A stretch of DNA of 64,000 nucleotides from an uncultured Clostridia bacterium (lineage in GTDB: Bacteria; Bacillota; Clostridia; Christensenellales; Aristaeellaceae). The notes under the pieces were generated by a model. That model was given only the letters and a program-made list of their open reading frames with translations, was not told the DNA's origin and ran no database searches. The position numbers were made by a program, and so were the translations under genes. Shown here piece after piece: positions 1-8,435 of this stretch. The stretch spans positions 186,001 to 250,000 of the forward strand of contig CAMVEB010000001.1 in assembly GCA_947166385.1 (NCBI GenBank). Direction: 5' to 3'. Position 1 is the stretch's first letter. The number at the start of each line of letters is the position of its first letter.

Positions 1-1
1 G

Positions 2-508
2 CAGATCTCTCCTGCCGGTACGGAAGCTTCCGGTACCGGAAATATGAAGCTCATGCTGAACGGTGCGGTCACTCTGGGAACTTTCGATGGCGCCAATGTG
101 GAAATTGTGGAAGAGGCTGGTTTGGAGAATAACTATATTTTCGGTGCCACAGTGGAAGAACTGGAGAAAATCCGTGATACCTATGATCCGAAGAAAATCT
201 ATAAAAAGAACGCCCTGCTTCGCCGTGCCCTGGATACACTGACCGACGGCACCTTCCCGGATGAGGATGGTGCCCTGAAGGAGCTGCATGACGCGATTCT
301 GGAGGGAACTTCCTGGCATAAGCCGGATCATTACTATGTCATGAAGGACTTTGAGAGCTATTACGAAACAAAACTGCAGGCCATCAGAGATGCCGGATCC
401 GGTGACACGGCTTTTGCCCGCAAGTGTCTGATGAACGTTGCCCATGCCGGAAAATTCTCTTCCGACCGCACAATCCGCCAGTATGCGAAAGAAATCTGGC
501 AAGTCTGA
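2..508 (+). CDS. glgP: Glycogen/maltodextrin phosphorylase, C-terminal part (5' end outside window)
   Basis: This is the last 168 residues of an alpha-glucan phosphorylase, which releases glucose-1-phosphate from glycogen or maltodextrin with a PLP cofactor. The reading frame is open to the window edge, so the start is missing. The phosphorylase PLP-attachment signature (EASGTGNMK followed by LMLNG) is intact at bases 26-64; the Lys after Met in that motif is the cofactor-binding lysine. It is followed by the family block TLGTFDGANVEI. The C-terminus, including the end FSSDRTIRQYAKEIW, is of normal type. A strong hairpin terminator follows 18 bases after the stop, so this gene ends its transcript here. 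Glycogen versus maltodextrin preference cannot be read from this fragment. Confidence 0.95.
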   Translation, partial: QISPAGTEASGTGNMKLMLNGAVTLGTFDGANVEIVEEAGLENNYIFGATVEELEKIRDTYDPKKIYKKNALLRRALDTLTDGTFPDEDGALKELHDAILEGTSWHKPDHYYVMKDFESYYETKLQAIRDAGSGDTAFARKCLMNVAHAGKFSSDRTIRQYAKEIWQV

Positions 509-525
509 TAAATCTGACTGTCATT

Positions 526-557
526 GAAAACGGGATGCCTTCCGGCATCCCGTTTTC
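526..557. terminator. Bidirectional rho-independent terminator between glgP and rsmI
   Basis: A perfect 14-bp inverted repeat (arms 526-539 and 544-557) encloses the 4-base loop ttcc. The arms begin with GAAAA and end with TTTTC, so each strand has a short T run at the 3' side of the stem. The genes on either side converge, and the rsmI stop codon (556-558) lies in the right arm, so this one hairpin can stop transcription from both directions. Confidence 0.85.
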
Positions 558-1416
558 AATTGGCATTAAACCATTTTATCAGATTAATGGCTGCCTGCTT
601 CACCGCATTCTTTTTCACTCCGTCCAGAATCAGTCTGTCCTGGGCTTCCCGCAATGATATCCCCTGTTTCATGATTTCCACCAGCCTGGCTTCTGTGGAA
701 ATGCTGATATCCGGTTCCTGCTTCTTCTCCCTCGGAACTTTATGCAGGTCGATCACGACGCAATACTCGCCTTTTTCCGTTTTTTCATTGGCCAGCAGTT
801 CGTTCAGCACGGCATCCGGCCTGCCGCTGATCGTCTTCTCATGAAGCTTGGTCAGATCACAGCAGACTGTGATTTCTGCCTCTGGCAGCGTATTTGCGAT
901 CGCTTCCGTCAGCTCAATGATTCGGAAAGGTGATTCATGAAGGATAGCAACTCCTGTGCCGTCTGCGATCTCTGACAGTTTTTCCCGCAGTGCTTTTTTC
1001 TCGCGTGGCAGAAAGCCATAAAAGGAGAATTCCTTTGCGTCGTATCCGCTGACAGACAATGCCGCTATCCCGGCACAACATCCGGGAATAGGAATAACAG
1101 GGATCTTCAGGTCTCTGCAGGCCCGTACTACCTCATGGCCAGGATCGGATATGCAGGGTGTCCCGGCATCGGTCACCAGGGCAGCAGTCAGATCTTCTCC
1201 GGCAATACGGACAGCAAGACCTTGCGCTTTGTCGTTTTCATTATGCCGGTGGCAGCTCACAAGCGGTGCATGAAAATCAAAAACCTGGCAAAGTTTCATG
1301 GTCACCCGGGTATCTTCCGCGATAATCAGCCCGGCTTTCTTCAGCGTATCCACCGCACGAGGCGACAGATCCTGCAGATTACCGATCGGAGTGGCCACCA
1401 CGTAAAGCGTTGCCAT
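556..1416 (-). CDS. rsmI: 16S rRNA (cytidine1402-2'-O)-methyltransferase RsmI
   Basis: A 286-residue member of the tetrapyrrole-methylase fold that methylates the 2'-OH of C1402 in the 16S rRNA decoding centre using S-adenosylmethionine. The diagnostic blocks are visible: VATPIGNLQDLSPRA at the N-terminus, AEDTR near residue 35, and LVTDAGTPCISDPG near residue 80. Length is normal for the family (about 280). It is the last gene of a leftward run: the start is 6 bases past the end of rsmH, whose product modifies the same nucleotide. The stop codon is inside the shared terminator hairpin. Confidence 0.95.
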   Translation of the reverse strand: MATLYVVATPIGNLQDLSPRAVDTLKKAGLIIAEDTRVTMKLCQVFDFHAPLVSCHRHNENDKAQGLAVRIAGEDLTAALVTDAGTPCISDPGHEVVRACRDLKIPVIPIPGCCAGIAALSVSGYDAKEFSFYGFLPREKKALREKLSEIADGTGVAILHESPFRIIELTEAIANTLPEAEITVCCDLTKLHEKTISGRPDAVLNELLANEKTEKGEYCVVIDLHKVPREKKQEPDISISTEARLVEIMKQGISLREAQDRLILDGVKKNAVKQAAINLIKWFNAN

Positions 1417-1422
1417 GCGTTG

Positions 1423-2373
1423 TCACCTCTCCACCATCTTTTCAGCTACTCGCAGTTTGGCGCTGCGCGCCCTGGGATTTCTCTCGGTTTCTTCCTTTGA
1501 AGGTGCAACCGCTCCGCCTGCCAGCACTTTCACGGATGGTTTTCGTCCACAGGTACAGATCGGTGCTTTTGGCGGGCAGATGCATGGATTTTCCAGAGCC
1601 TTGAAACACTTCTTTACAATCCGGTCTTCCAGCGAATGGAAAGTAATCACGCAGATCCGTCCCCCTGGTTTCAGACATTCGGTAAAATCCTTCAGTGCCT
1701 GTTCCAGCGGCCCCAGTTCGTCGTTCACCGCAATGCGGATTGCCTGGAATGTTCTCCTGGCGGAATGCCCATCTTCTTTGCGGCGTACCGCCTTCGGGAT
1801 AGCGGCATCTACAGCATGAACCAGATCAAAAGTGGTTTCCAGCGGTTTTTCATTCCGATGCTCACAGATGATTTTTGCGATCCGCGCAGCCCATTTTTCT
1901 TCTCCGTAATCACGGATCACCCGGCAGATCTCCTGTTCAGAAGCAGTATTCAGAAATTTGGCTGCTGTAATGCCGCTGTTCCGGTCCATGCGCATGTCCA
2001 GCGGTGCATCCGCATGGTAGCTGAAACCTCTTTCAGGTGTATCCAGCTGCGGACTGGAGACCCCCAGATCCAGCAGCACACCGTCCAGAAGGCCGGCGTT
2101 TTCTTTCCTCAGCAGTTCTTTCGCATCATGAAAGTTCCCAGGAATGGCATGAAACCCGGTATAGGATCGCAGCTTTTCCGTGGCAGCAGCTATCGCGGTT
2201 TCATCCCGGTCAATCCCGTAAAGGACTGCGGTCCCTCCGGAAGCTTTCAGAATGGCTTCGCTGTGTCCTCCGCCGCCAAGGGTTCCGTCACAGTAAACTC
2301 CGTTTTCTCGTACGTTCATCCATTCAAGAACTTCGCGCAGGAGAACAGGTTCGTGCTGAAAAGTATTGCTCAT
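1423..2373 (-). CDS. rsmH: 16S rRNA (cytosine1402-N4)-methyltransferase RsmH (MraW)
   Basis: A 316-residue SAM-dependent enzyme that methylates N4 of C1402 in 16S rRNA. Family landmarks are the N-terminal HEPVLLREVL, the SAM loop CDGTLGGGGHSEAIL at residues 29-43, LLDLGVSSPQLD near residue 100, the RGFSYHADAPLDMRMD block, and ITFHSLEDRIVK near the C-terminus. Its ATG overlaps the valS stop by 4 bases, so translation is probably coupled. In most Firmicutes rsmH opens the division/cell-wall cluster; here it sits between valS and rsmI instead, with no dcw genes in the window. Confidence 0.95.
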   Translation of the reverse strand: MSNTFQHEPVLLREVLEWMNVRENGVYCDGTLGGGGHSEAILKASGGTAVLYGIDRDETAIAAATEKLRSYTGFHAIPGNFHDAKELLRKENAGLLDGVLLDLGVSSPQLDTPERGFSYHADAPLDMRMDRNSGITAAKFLNTASEQEICRVIRDYGEEKWAARIAKIICEHRNEKPLETTFDLVHAVDAAIPKAVRRKEDGHSARRTFQAIRIAVNDELGPLEQALKDFTECLKPGGRICVITFHSLEDRIVKKCFKALENPCICPPKAPICTCGRKPSVKVLAGGAVAPSKEETERNPRARSAKLRVAEKMVER

Positions 2374-5024
2374 ACGTTCTCTTTAAGTTCTCCGATACGG
2401 TTTTCCAGAGCTTTTGCTTTTGCTTCCGCGGCTTCCAGTTTATCCCTTTCCTGCTGAACCAGTTGTGCCGGAGCTTTGGCCAGGAATCCCTGGTTGTTCA
2501 GCATGCCCCTGGAACGGTTCATTTCCTTCTGAAGATTTTCCAGTTCTTTGCTCAACCGGGCAATTTCCTTTTCAAAATCCACCAGGTCTCCGAGAGGAAT
2601 GAAAAGTTCTCCGGCTGCGGTCACAGCAGATACTGTTTTTTCGTTTACAGCGTTTCTGGAAGCAATCAGAAGCGATTCGGAAGCGCCGGCAAGGCGGCGG
2701 AAGTAGCCGTCTCCGCCCTGCAATGTTTCCGCCCACCCTTCTGCCGGAAGCAGCATCAGCCGGGTCCGTTTGGAAGGAGCCACATTCATTTCACTGCGCA
2801 GGTTTCGGATGGTTCGGATGATTTCCATGATTCCCTGCATTTTCTGTTCGTCTTCCGCAAAGGAAAGCTCTTCGCAGAGTTCCGGCCATTTCTGGAGCAT
2901 CAGGAAGCCTTCCGTTTCCGGAAGATACTTGTACACCTGTTCTGTCAGGAAAGGCATAAAGGGATGCAGAAGTTTCAGCAGGTTCTCCAGCACATACAGA
3001 AGAACGGCTTTCACGGTCTCCTTGCTGTCTCCGTCCTCGCCCAGCAGCCGGGATTTGCTTAGCTCAATATACCAGTCACAGAATTCGCTCCAGGCAAAGT
3101 CATAGATCTTGGTGGCAGCCAGACCGAAATCTCCGTCCTCCATATGTTCTGACACATCCCGGATGGCCTCCTGCAGCCTTGAGAGAATCCATTTGTCCGG
3201 CGTTTCCAGTTTCGCCGGATCAAAGCTTCTCCGCTCGCTGACATTCATCAGCACGAAACGGCTGGCATTCCACACTTTGTTCGCGAAATTTCGGGCAGCC
3301 TCCACCTTGTCACGGCTGTATCGGGTATCATTTCCGGGACTTACACCCATCACGAGGCTGAAACGAAGGGCATCAGCACCGTATTCCTCGATAATTTCAA
3401 GGGGGTCAACGCCGTTTCCCAGGGATTTGGACATTTTCCGTCCCTGTTCATCGCGGACCAGTCCATGAATCAGTACGGTCTCAAAAGGCGTTTCGCCCAT
3501 GTTTTCAATGCCGGAGAAGATCATCCGGGCCACCCAGAAAAAGATAATATCGTATCCTGTTACCAGCATGCTGGTAGGATAGAAATACTTCAGGTCTTCC
3601 GTCCGGTCCGGCCATCCAAGCGTGGAGAAAGGCCACAGAGCAGAAGAGAACCATGTATCAAGAACATCCTCATCCTGGTGCAGCTTCCCGCCGCACTTCG
3701 GACATGCTGCAGGATCTTCCCGGGATACTGTCATTTCACCGCATTCCTCACAATACCAGGCAGGAATCCGATGACCCCACCACAACTGGCGGCTGATACA
3801 CCAATCGCGGATGTTTTCCATCCAGTTGTAATAAATCTTGCTGAAACGTTCGGGAAGAAACTTTGTCTTTCCCTCGCGTACAGCGGCGATAGCAGGTTCT
3901 GCCAGCGGTTTCATTTTCACAAACCACTGTTCGGAGAGACGCGGTTCCACCGGCGTGTTTCCGTGACGGTAACAGAAGCCGACATTGTGGCTGTAGTCTT
4001 CCACCTTGACAAGCAGTCCCAGCTGATCCAGCTCTTCCACCACCGCCTTCCGGCATTCCATCGGATCCATTCCGGCAAACCGGCCGGCGTTTTCGTTCAT
4101 GGTGCCGTCGTCATTCGTCACCGTGATAATCTCCAGATTATGCCGCTGGGCAACTTCAAAATCGTTCGGGTCATGGGCAGGAGTCATCTTCACCGCACCG
4201 GTACCGAAATCCATTTCCACATAGTCGTCCGCCACGACAGGGATTTCCTTGTTCATCAATGGCAGAATCACATGTTTACCGACCAGAGCAGTATATCGTT
4301 CATCAGCAGGGTTCACAGCAACGCCCGTATCGCCAAGCATGGTTTCTGGTCGCGTTGTGGCAACGACTACACCCTCGCTTCCGTCTGCGCCAGGATATCG
4401 GATATGCCAGAGATGGCTGGCCTGCTCCTTGTATTCAACTTCTGCGTCGCTCAGAGCGCTCCGGCATGCAGGACACCAGTTGATCATCCTCTGTCCACGG
4501 TAGATCAGTCCCTTTTCAAACAGGCGCACAAACACTTCCCGCACTGCTTTGCTGCATCCCTCATCCATGGTAAAGCGTTCCCGGCTCCAGTCGCAGGACA
4601 CACCCATCTTACGCTGTTGGTGAACAATGCGTCCGCCATATTCTTTTTTCCAGTTCCACGCCCGTTCGAGGAAAGCTTCCCGCCCGATATCTTTCTTCGT
4701 CAGGCCTTCTTTCCGCATCGTTTCCACAATTCTGACTTCCGTCGCGATCGCGGCATGGTCGGTGCCGGGAAGCCACAGGGTAGGATCTCCTTTCATCCGG
4801 TGATAGCGAATCGGAGCATCCTGCAGAATGCAATCCATGGCATGTCCCATATGCAGCTGACCGGTAATGTTGGGCGGAGGCATAACAATCGTAAAAGGCT
4901 TTTTGCCTTCCTCCCGGTGTGCTTCAAAAGCACCGGAATCCTCCCATGCTTTGTAGAGCTCCGCTTCAATAGCCTGAGGATTAAAACGTGTTTCCATATC
5001 CGCGCCGGTCATTTTCTTTTCCAT
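2370..5024 (-). CDS. valS: Valyl-tRNA synthetase
   Basis: An 884-residue class Ia aminoacyl-tRNA synthetase that charges tRNA-Val. The HIGH signature appears as HMGH within PPPNITGQLHMGHAMD, and the KMSKS loop as GRKMSKSLGNG. A Cys-rich zinc-type segment (CEECGE...CPKCGG) lies before DVLDTWFSSALWPF, as is usual for ValRS. The C-terminal ~65 residues form the charged tRNA-binding coiled coil typical of ValRS (LVDFEKEIARLSKELENLQKE region). Length is standard. The start is supported by a GGAGG site 6-8 bases upstream. No T-box leader fits in the 87 bases between valS and rpmF, so regulation by uncharged tRNA is not evident. Confidence 0.97.
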   Translation of the reverse strand: MEKKMTGADMETRFNPQAIEAELYKAWEDSGAFEAHREEGKKPFTIVMPPPNITGQLHMGHAMDCILQDAPIRYHRMKGDPTLWLPGTDHAAIATEVRIVETMRKEGLTKKDIGREAFLERAWNWKKEYGGRIVHQQRKMGVSCDWSRERFTMDEGCSKAVREVFVRLFEKGLIYRGQRMINWCPACRSALSDAEVEYKEQASHLWHIRYPGADGSEGVVVATTRPETMLGDTGVAVNPADERYTALVGKHVILPLMNKEIPVVADDYVEMDFGTGAVKMTPAHDPNDFEVAQRHNLEIITVTNDDGTMNENAGRFAGMDPMECRKAVVEELDQLGLLVKVEDYSHNVGFCYRHGNTPVEPRLSEQWFVKMKPLAEPAIAAVREGKTKFLPERFSKIYYNWMENIRDWCISRQLWWGHRIPAWYCEECGEMTVSREDPAACPKCGGKLHQDEDVLDTWFSSALWPFSTLGWPDRTEDLKYFYPTSMLVTGYDIIFFWVARMIFSGIENMGETPFETVLIHGLVRDEQGRKMSKSLGNGVDPLEIIEEYGADALRFSLVMGVSPGNDTRYSRDKVEAARNFANKVWNASRFVLMNVSERRSFDPAKLETPDKWILSRLQEAIRDVSEHMEDGDFGLAATKIYDFAWSEFCDWYIELSKSRLLGEDGDSKETVKAVLLYVLENLLKLLHPFMPFLTEQVYKYLPETEGFLMLQKWPELCEELSFAEDEQKMQGIMEIIRTIRNLRSEMNVAPSKRTRLMLLPAEGWAETLQGGDGYFRRLAGASESLLIASRNAVNEKTVSAVTAAGELFIPLGDLVDFEKEIARLSKELENLQKEMNRSRGMLNNQGFLAKAPAQLVQQERDKLEAAEAKAKALENRIGELKENV

Positions 5025-5050
5025 GGTGAGTCCCTCCTTTTATACAGAAA

Positions 5051-5077
5051 CAGCTCCGACCCTGATGGGCGGAGCTG
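5051..5077 (-). terminator. Hairpin between rpmF and valS, probable weak or attenuating terminator
   Basis: An 8-bp inverted repeat CAGCTCCG / CGGAGCTG (5051-5058 and 5070-5077) has an 11-base loop and, read leftward, is followed by TTTCTGTATAAAA. The T run is interrupted, so termination may be partial and allow read-through from the yceD-rpmF promoter into valS. Confidence 0.5.
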
Positions 5078-5111
5078 CAAATAGTCCCGGTGTTAAAAAA
5101 GCAGTCGACAA

Positions 5112-5303
5112 TCAGGCGTTCTTGGCTTCGTCCTTGTTGACGACCTGGACGCCGTTATAATAACCGCAATTCTTGCACACGCGATGGGCCAGCTTCATCT
5201 GATGGCACTGGGGGCATTCAACAATCCCCGGCAGGGCCAGCTTCCAGTTGGCGCGGCGGCTGTGCTTGCGAGCCTTGGAAATTTTCCCCTTCGGAACAGC
5301 CAT
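5112..5303 (-). CDS. rpmF: 50S ribosomal protein L32
   Basis: A 63-residue ribosomal protein of the zinc-binding (C+) L32 type. It opens with [19 protein letters not shown] and has two Cys pairs, CPQCH and CKNCG, that would hold one zinc ion. It lies 3 bases downstream of yceD with its GAGGTG ribosome site inside the end of that gene. The yceD-rpmF pairing is highly conserved in bacteria, which supports both calls. Confidence 0.97.
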   Translation of the reverse strand: MAVPKGKISKARKHSRRANWKLALPGIVECPQCHQMKLAHRVCKNCGYYNGVQVVNKDEAKNA

Positions 5304-5306
5304 GAT

Positions 5307-5798
5307 TCACACCTCCTCAATGTTTTCAAGCAATTGCTGCAGCCCGGCAAACGGATATTGAATGCCCGGTTCGGCGGGTACTGCATCCGGGTCCCTGTAT
5401 TCAAAGCCCGGACAATCCTCTCTGCAAAGGAATCGGATTGGCAGAGCCATGACGGCGTATGACATAACCAGTTTGTCCAGGGAAACCTCATGCCCTTCAT
5501 AGGCAAAGATTTCATCATCCTCGGGATCGCCGTTCCGCTGAAACACTTCATCGAAGTCATTCATGACCTCTGCCTGTGCTTCCTCGAGACAGTTGGCGCA
5601 CGGGGCGTGGGCAACAGTCCTGAGCTTGCCTTTTACCGCGATGTTACCGTCTTCATCCGCCATGAAGCACCCATCAACCAGGCATTCGTCCAATCGGACA
5701 ATATCTCCTGTGATCTCCTGATCCGCAATGGCCTGCGTTCCGGAGAAGTGGTACTCCTGACCGGGATGAGATAAAGCATCCGACACGTCAAGCTTCAT
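5307..5798 (-). CDS. yceD: DUF177 / YceD family 23S rRNA accumulation protein
   Basis: A 163-residue DUF177 protein. Homologues in plants and bacteria are needed for normal 23S rRNA accumulation, and the gene nearly always precedes rpmF, as here. The CxxC pair of the family is visible (APCANCLEEA, near residue 77) with a second Cys cluster near residue 130 (LCREDCPGF), suggesting metal binding. It is the first gene of the leftward operon, with a near-perfect promoter 29 bases upstream of its ATG. The molecular mechanism is not established. Confidence 0.9.
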   Translation of the reverse strand: MKLDVSDALSHPGQEYHFSGTQAIADQEITGDIVRLDECLVDGCFMADEDGNIAVKGKLRTVAHAPCANCLEEAQAEVMNDFDEVFQRNGDPEDDEIFAYEGHEVSLDKLVMSYAVMALPIRFLCREDCPGFEYRDPDAVPAEPGIQYPFAGLQQLLENIEEV

Positions 5799-5826
5799 GT
5801 CCTCACCTCAAAAGTGACCGTTTGTC

Positions 5827-5855
5827 ATTATAGTTGCTTTGAAATCGTTTGTCAA
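5827..5855 (-). promoter_or_regulatory. Sigma-70 type promoter of the yceD-rpmF-valS block
   Basis: Read leftward: TTGACA (complement of 5850-5855), a 17-base spacer, and TATAAT (complement of 5827-5832). Both hexamers are exact consensus, as expected for a strong constitutive promoter of a ribosomal-protein operon. Confidence 0.9.
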
Positions 5856-5886
5856 CAATAATTTCAACGCTTTTCCGTTTCGCAGA

Positions 5887-7125
5887 TCAGTTGTCCCGTA
5901 CCTTGCCGGTGGTAACCAGATCAAGCGTATCGCGGGCAATCATGATTTCCTCATTGGTGGGAATCACGCAGACTGTAACTTTGCTGTCATCTGCGGAAAT
6001 GATGGATTCGCTCCGGGTCTGGTTCTTTGCAGGATCGATCTTTGCGCCCATGAATTCCAGGCCGTCGATGACCCGCTCCCGAAGATAGCTGTTGTTTTCT
6101 CCGATACCGGCCGTGAAAACAATAATATCCACGCCGCCCATCGCAGCCGCATAGGATCCGATATATTTCTTGATCCCGTATATCAGCATTTCCCTTGCCA
6201 GCGTAGCATCCGGATCTCCCGCGTCTGCAAGGCTGTCAATATCACGGCAGTCGCTGCTTTTTCCGCTGATACCCAGCAGACCGCTTTTCTTGTTCATCAT
6301 GGTCAGCACATCATCCACGCTGACCGGATGTCCGACAGGCGTTCCGTCATCGTTCAGGGGGTTGTTGGCAATAAACTGAACGACAGCAGGGTCACAGCTG
6401 CCGCAGCGGGTACCCATCAGCAGTCCTTCCAGAGGTGTCAGTCCCATGGATGTATCCTGGCATTTTCCGTCTTTCACGGCGCTCAGGCTGGATCCGTTGC
6501 CCAGGTGGCAGATAATAATCCGTTTGCCTGCAGGACTAATCCCCAGGAATTCACATACACGGCGGCTGACATACCGGTGGCTGGTGCCGTGGAATCCATA
6601 CCGACGGACATGCAGTTTTTCTTCATACATCTTCGGAACGCCGTACATATAGGCTTTCGGAGGCATTGTCTGATGGAAAGCCGTATCAAAAACCGCCACC
6701 TGCGGCGTGCCTTTCATCACTTTCTCGCAGGCTTCAATTCCCATCAGGTTGGCCGGATTGTGCAGCGGCCCCAGCGGGAAGCAGTCACGGATCGCCTGTT
6801 TTGCGGCATCATTCACAATGACGGAAGCTGTAAACGCGCTGCCGCCGTGCAGAACCCGATGTCCCACAGCGCCGATTTCATCCGTGCTTTTAATCACACC
6901 ATACTCAGGATCCTGCAGGATTTTCAGCATCAGCTGGGCTGCCGCTTCGTGATCCGGGATTTCCTGGACAATTTCCGTCTTTTTATCCCCGACGCTGTGC
7001 TTCAGCCGGCTTCCTTCGATGCCGATGCGTTCCACCAGACCTTTTGCCAGTTCCTTCTCGCCGTCCATGTCGATCAGCTGATATTTCAGGGAAGAGGATC
7101 CTGCGTTTACAACCAGAATTTTCAT
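5887..7125 (-). CDS. ackA: Acetate kinase
   Basis: A 412-residue ASKHA-fold kinase that makes acetate plus ATP from acetyl phosphate, the energy-conserving step of mixed-acid fermentation. Family blocks visible are VVNAGSSSLKYQL at the N-terminus, VGHRVLHGGSAF, VFDTAFHQTMPPKAY, RRYGFHGTSHRYVS, and CHLGNGSSLSAV. An AAGGAGA site precedes the ATG. No phosphotransacetylase (pta) gene is adjacent in this window. The gene is divergent from tmcAL across 146 bases that hold promoters for both. Confidence 0.97.
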   Translation of the reverse strand: MKILVVNAGSSSLKYQLIDMDGEKELAKGLVERIGIEGSRLKHSVGDKKTEIVQEIPDHEAAAQLMLKILQDPEYGVIKSTDEIGAVGHRVLHGGSAFTASVIVNDAAKQAIRDCFPLGPLHNPANLMGIEACEKVMKGTPQVAVFDTAFHQTMPPKAYMYGVPKMYEEKLHVRRYGFHGTSHRYVSRRVCEFLGISPAGKRIIICHLGNGSSLSAVKDGKCQDTSMGLTPLEGLLMGTRCGSCDPAVVQFIANNPLNDDGTPVGHPVSVDDVLTMMNKKSGLLGISGKSSDCRDIDSLADAGDPDATLAREMLIYGIKKYIGSYAAAMGGVDIIVFTAGIGENNSYLRERVIDGLEFMGAKIDPAKNQTRSESIISADDSKVTVCVIPTNEEIMIARDTLDLVTTGKVRDN

Positions 7126-7164
7126 GCTGCTTCAATCTCCTTTACGTTCATAGATACTTAACTG

Positions 7165-7193
7165 ATTATACACTTTTTCATCCGGAATGAAAA
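7165..7193 (-). promoter_or_regulatory. Promoter of ackA
   Basis: Leftward TATAAT (complement of 7165-7170) with a TTTTCA -35 box (complement of 7188-7193) and a 17-base spacer. The -10 is exact and the -35 matches 4 of 6. Confidence 0.65.
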
Positions 7194-7202
7194 GACGATT
7201 CG

Positions 7203-7231
7203 TTGAATTTCTTTTCCCTTCATGCTACACT
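7203..7231 (+). promoter_or_regulatory. Promoter of tmcAL
   Basis: TTGAAT (7203-7208), 17 bases, TACACT (7226-7231), about 40 bases upstream of the tmcAL ATG. Both hexamers match consensus at 4 of 6. It lies 9 bases beyond the ackA -35 box. Confidence 0.6.
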
Positions 7232-7271
7232 TTCCTGCGGACATCCTCACATGCGTAAAGGAGGTTCATCT

Positions 7272-8435
7272 ATGTCGGTTCTGGGCATTGTAGCCGAATA
7301 CAATCCTTTTCATAACGGCCATCTGTATCATCTGGAAAAAGCCGCATCTGCAGTCTCTCCTTCCGCAGTTCTGGTAGCGCTCTCCGGTCCGTTCACCCAG
7401 CGGGGAGAGCCTGCGTTTCTTTCCCCGTGGGTCCGCGCGGAATGCGCGCTGCTCGCCGGTGCCGATGCTGTGTTTGCCCTGCCGGTTCTCTGGACAGTTC
7501 GCGATGCGGAGCACTACGCTCTGGGAGCTGTTTCCCTTCTGTCCGCGTTGGGAGCCACACATCTGGCGTTCGGAGCTGAATCAGAAGATCTTTCCATGCT
7601 GCAGCGTACCGCTTTCTTTCTGGAAAGCCCTCCCGTTGGCTTCCGGAATGAGCTGCGCCGTCTGCTGTCGGAAGGAACAGGTTTTCCCGCTGCGATATCC
7701 ATGGCTTCCGCCCGATTCTGTCCGGAATCGGAATCTGTTCTGAAACATCCGAATAATATCCTGGCTGTCTGCTATCTGCGTGCAATCTGCCGGCTCGGTC
7801 TTTCCATGATTCCCGTGCTGATTCCCCGTTCAGGCTGTTATCATTCGGATCGGATCGATCCGTCTGCGCCTTCCGCCTCAGCCATTCGATCCGCGCTGAT
7901 GCGAGGCTCCTGGCAGGATGCTCTTTCTGCACTTCCCCCATGGTCCCGGGATGCAGTCCGGCACGCTTTTCTTGCCCGCGCTGTTCCGGACACGGATCGC
8001 ATGGATGCCGTATTGACAGAAAGAATTCGTTCGATGTCGCCCGAGCAGGCCGCGCTGCTGCCTGATTGCGGGGAAGGACTGGATTCTGCCTTGCTGAAAG
8101 CAGCAGCCGAATCCCATTCCCGGGAAGATCTTATTTCCCGGCTGACGACGCGCCGATATCCTTCAGCCCGGATCAGCCGTATTTGTGCCTGTGCCATGCT
8201 GAATATTACCCGGGAACAGTTGACAAAAGCGCCGCTGCCCCGCTCGGCGCTTTTGCTGGCATTGAAAAGGAACCTGTCCCTGACAGGCTCCTGGAAAGCA
8301 CTTTCTCTCCCCGCTTCTCCGGCGGATTGGTTCCACATGGCTGACAGATCCGAGGAAGCTGCATACCGTTTCTGGGGGGATCTGAGCGGTCTCCCCGGCA
8401 GTTTCCCTTTCACACAGAAGACATTGACCCGATAA
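7272..8435 (+). CDS. tmcAL: tRNA(Met) cytidine acetate ligase TmcAL
   Basis: A 387-residue nucleotidyltransferase-fold protein (YlbM family). Characterised members activate acetate with ATP to form N4-acetylcytidine at the wobble position of elongator tRNA-Met. The start VLGIVAEYNPFHNGHLYHL carries the HNGH motif that binds the nucleotide. LALSGPFTQRGEPAF-type and KHPNNILAVCYL blocks also match the family. I chose the ATG at 7272 rather than the open frame from 7203 because AAAGGAGG lies at 7257-7264 and the upstream frame coincides with the -35 box. The 3' end overlaps the convergent FAD gene by 26 bases. Confidence 0.88.
   Translation: MSVLGIVAEYNPFHNGHLYHLEKAASAVSPSAVLVALSGPFTQRGEPAFLSPWVRAECALLAGADAVFALPVLWTVRDAEHYALGAVSLLSALGATHLAFGAESEDLSMLQRTAFFLESPPVGFRNELRRLLSEGTGFPAAISMASARFCPESESVLKHPNNILAVCYLRAICRLGLSMIPVLIPRSGCYHSDRIDPSAPSASAIRSALMRGSWQDALSALPPWSRDAVRHAFLARAVPDTDRMDAVLTERIRSMSPEQAALLPDCGEGLDSALLKAAAESHSREDLISRLTTRRYPSARISRICACAMLNITREQLTKAPLPRSALLLALKRNLSLTGSWKALSLPASPADWFHMADRSEEAAYRFWGDLSGLPGSFPFTQKTLTR

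Noticed and set aside
3465..5084. A 539-residue rightward open frame opposite valS
   Set aside because: The valS frame carries complete synthetase motifs; the opposite frame has none.
5025..5111. T-box leader ahead of valS
   Set aside because: Only 87 bases separate valS from rpmF, too short for a T-box, and no T-box core sequence is visible; a simple hairpin is present instead.
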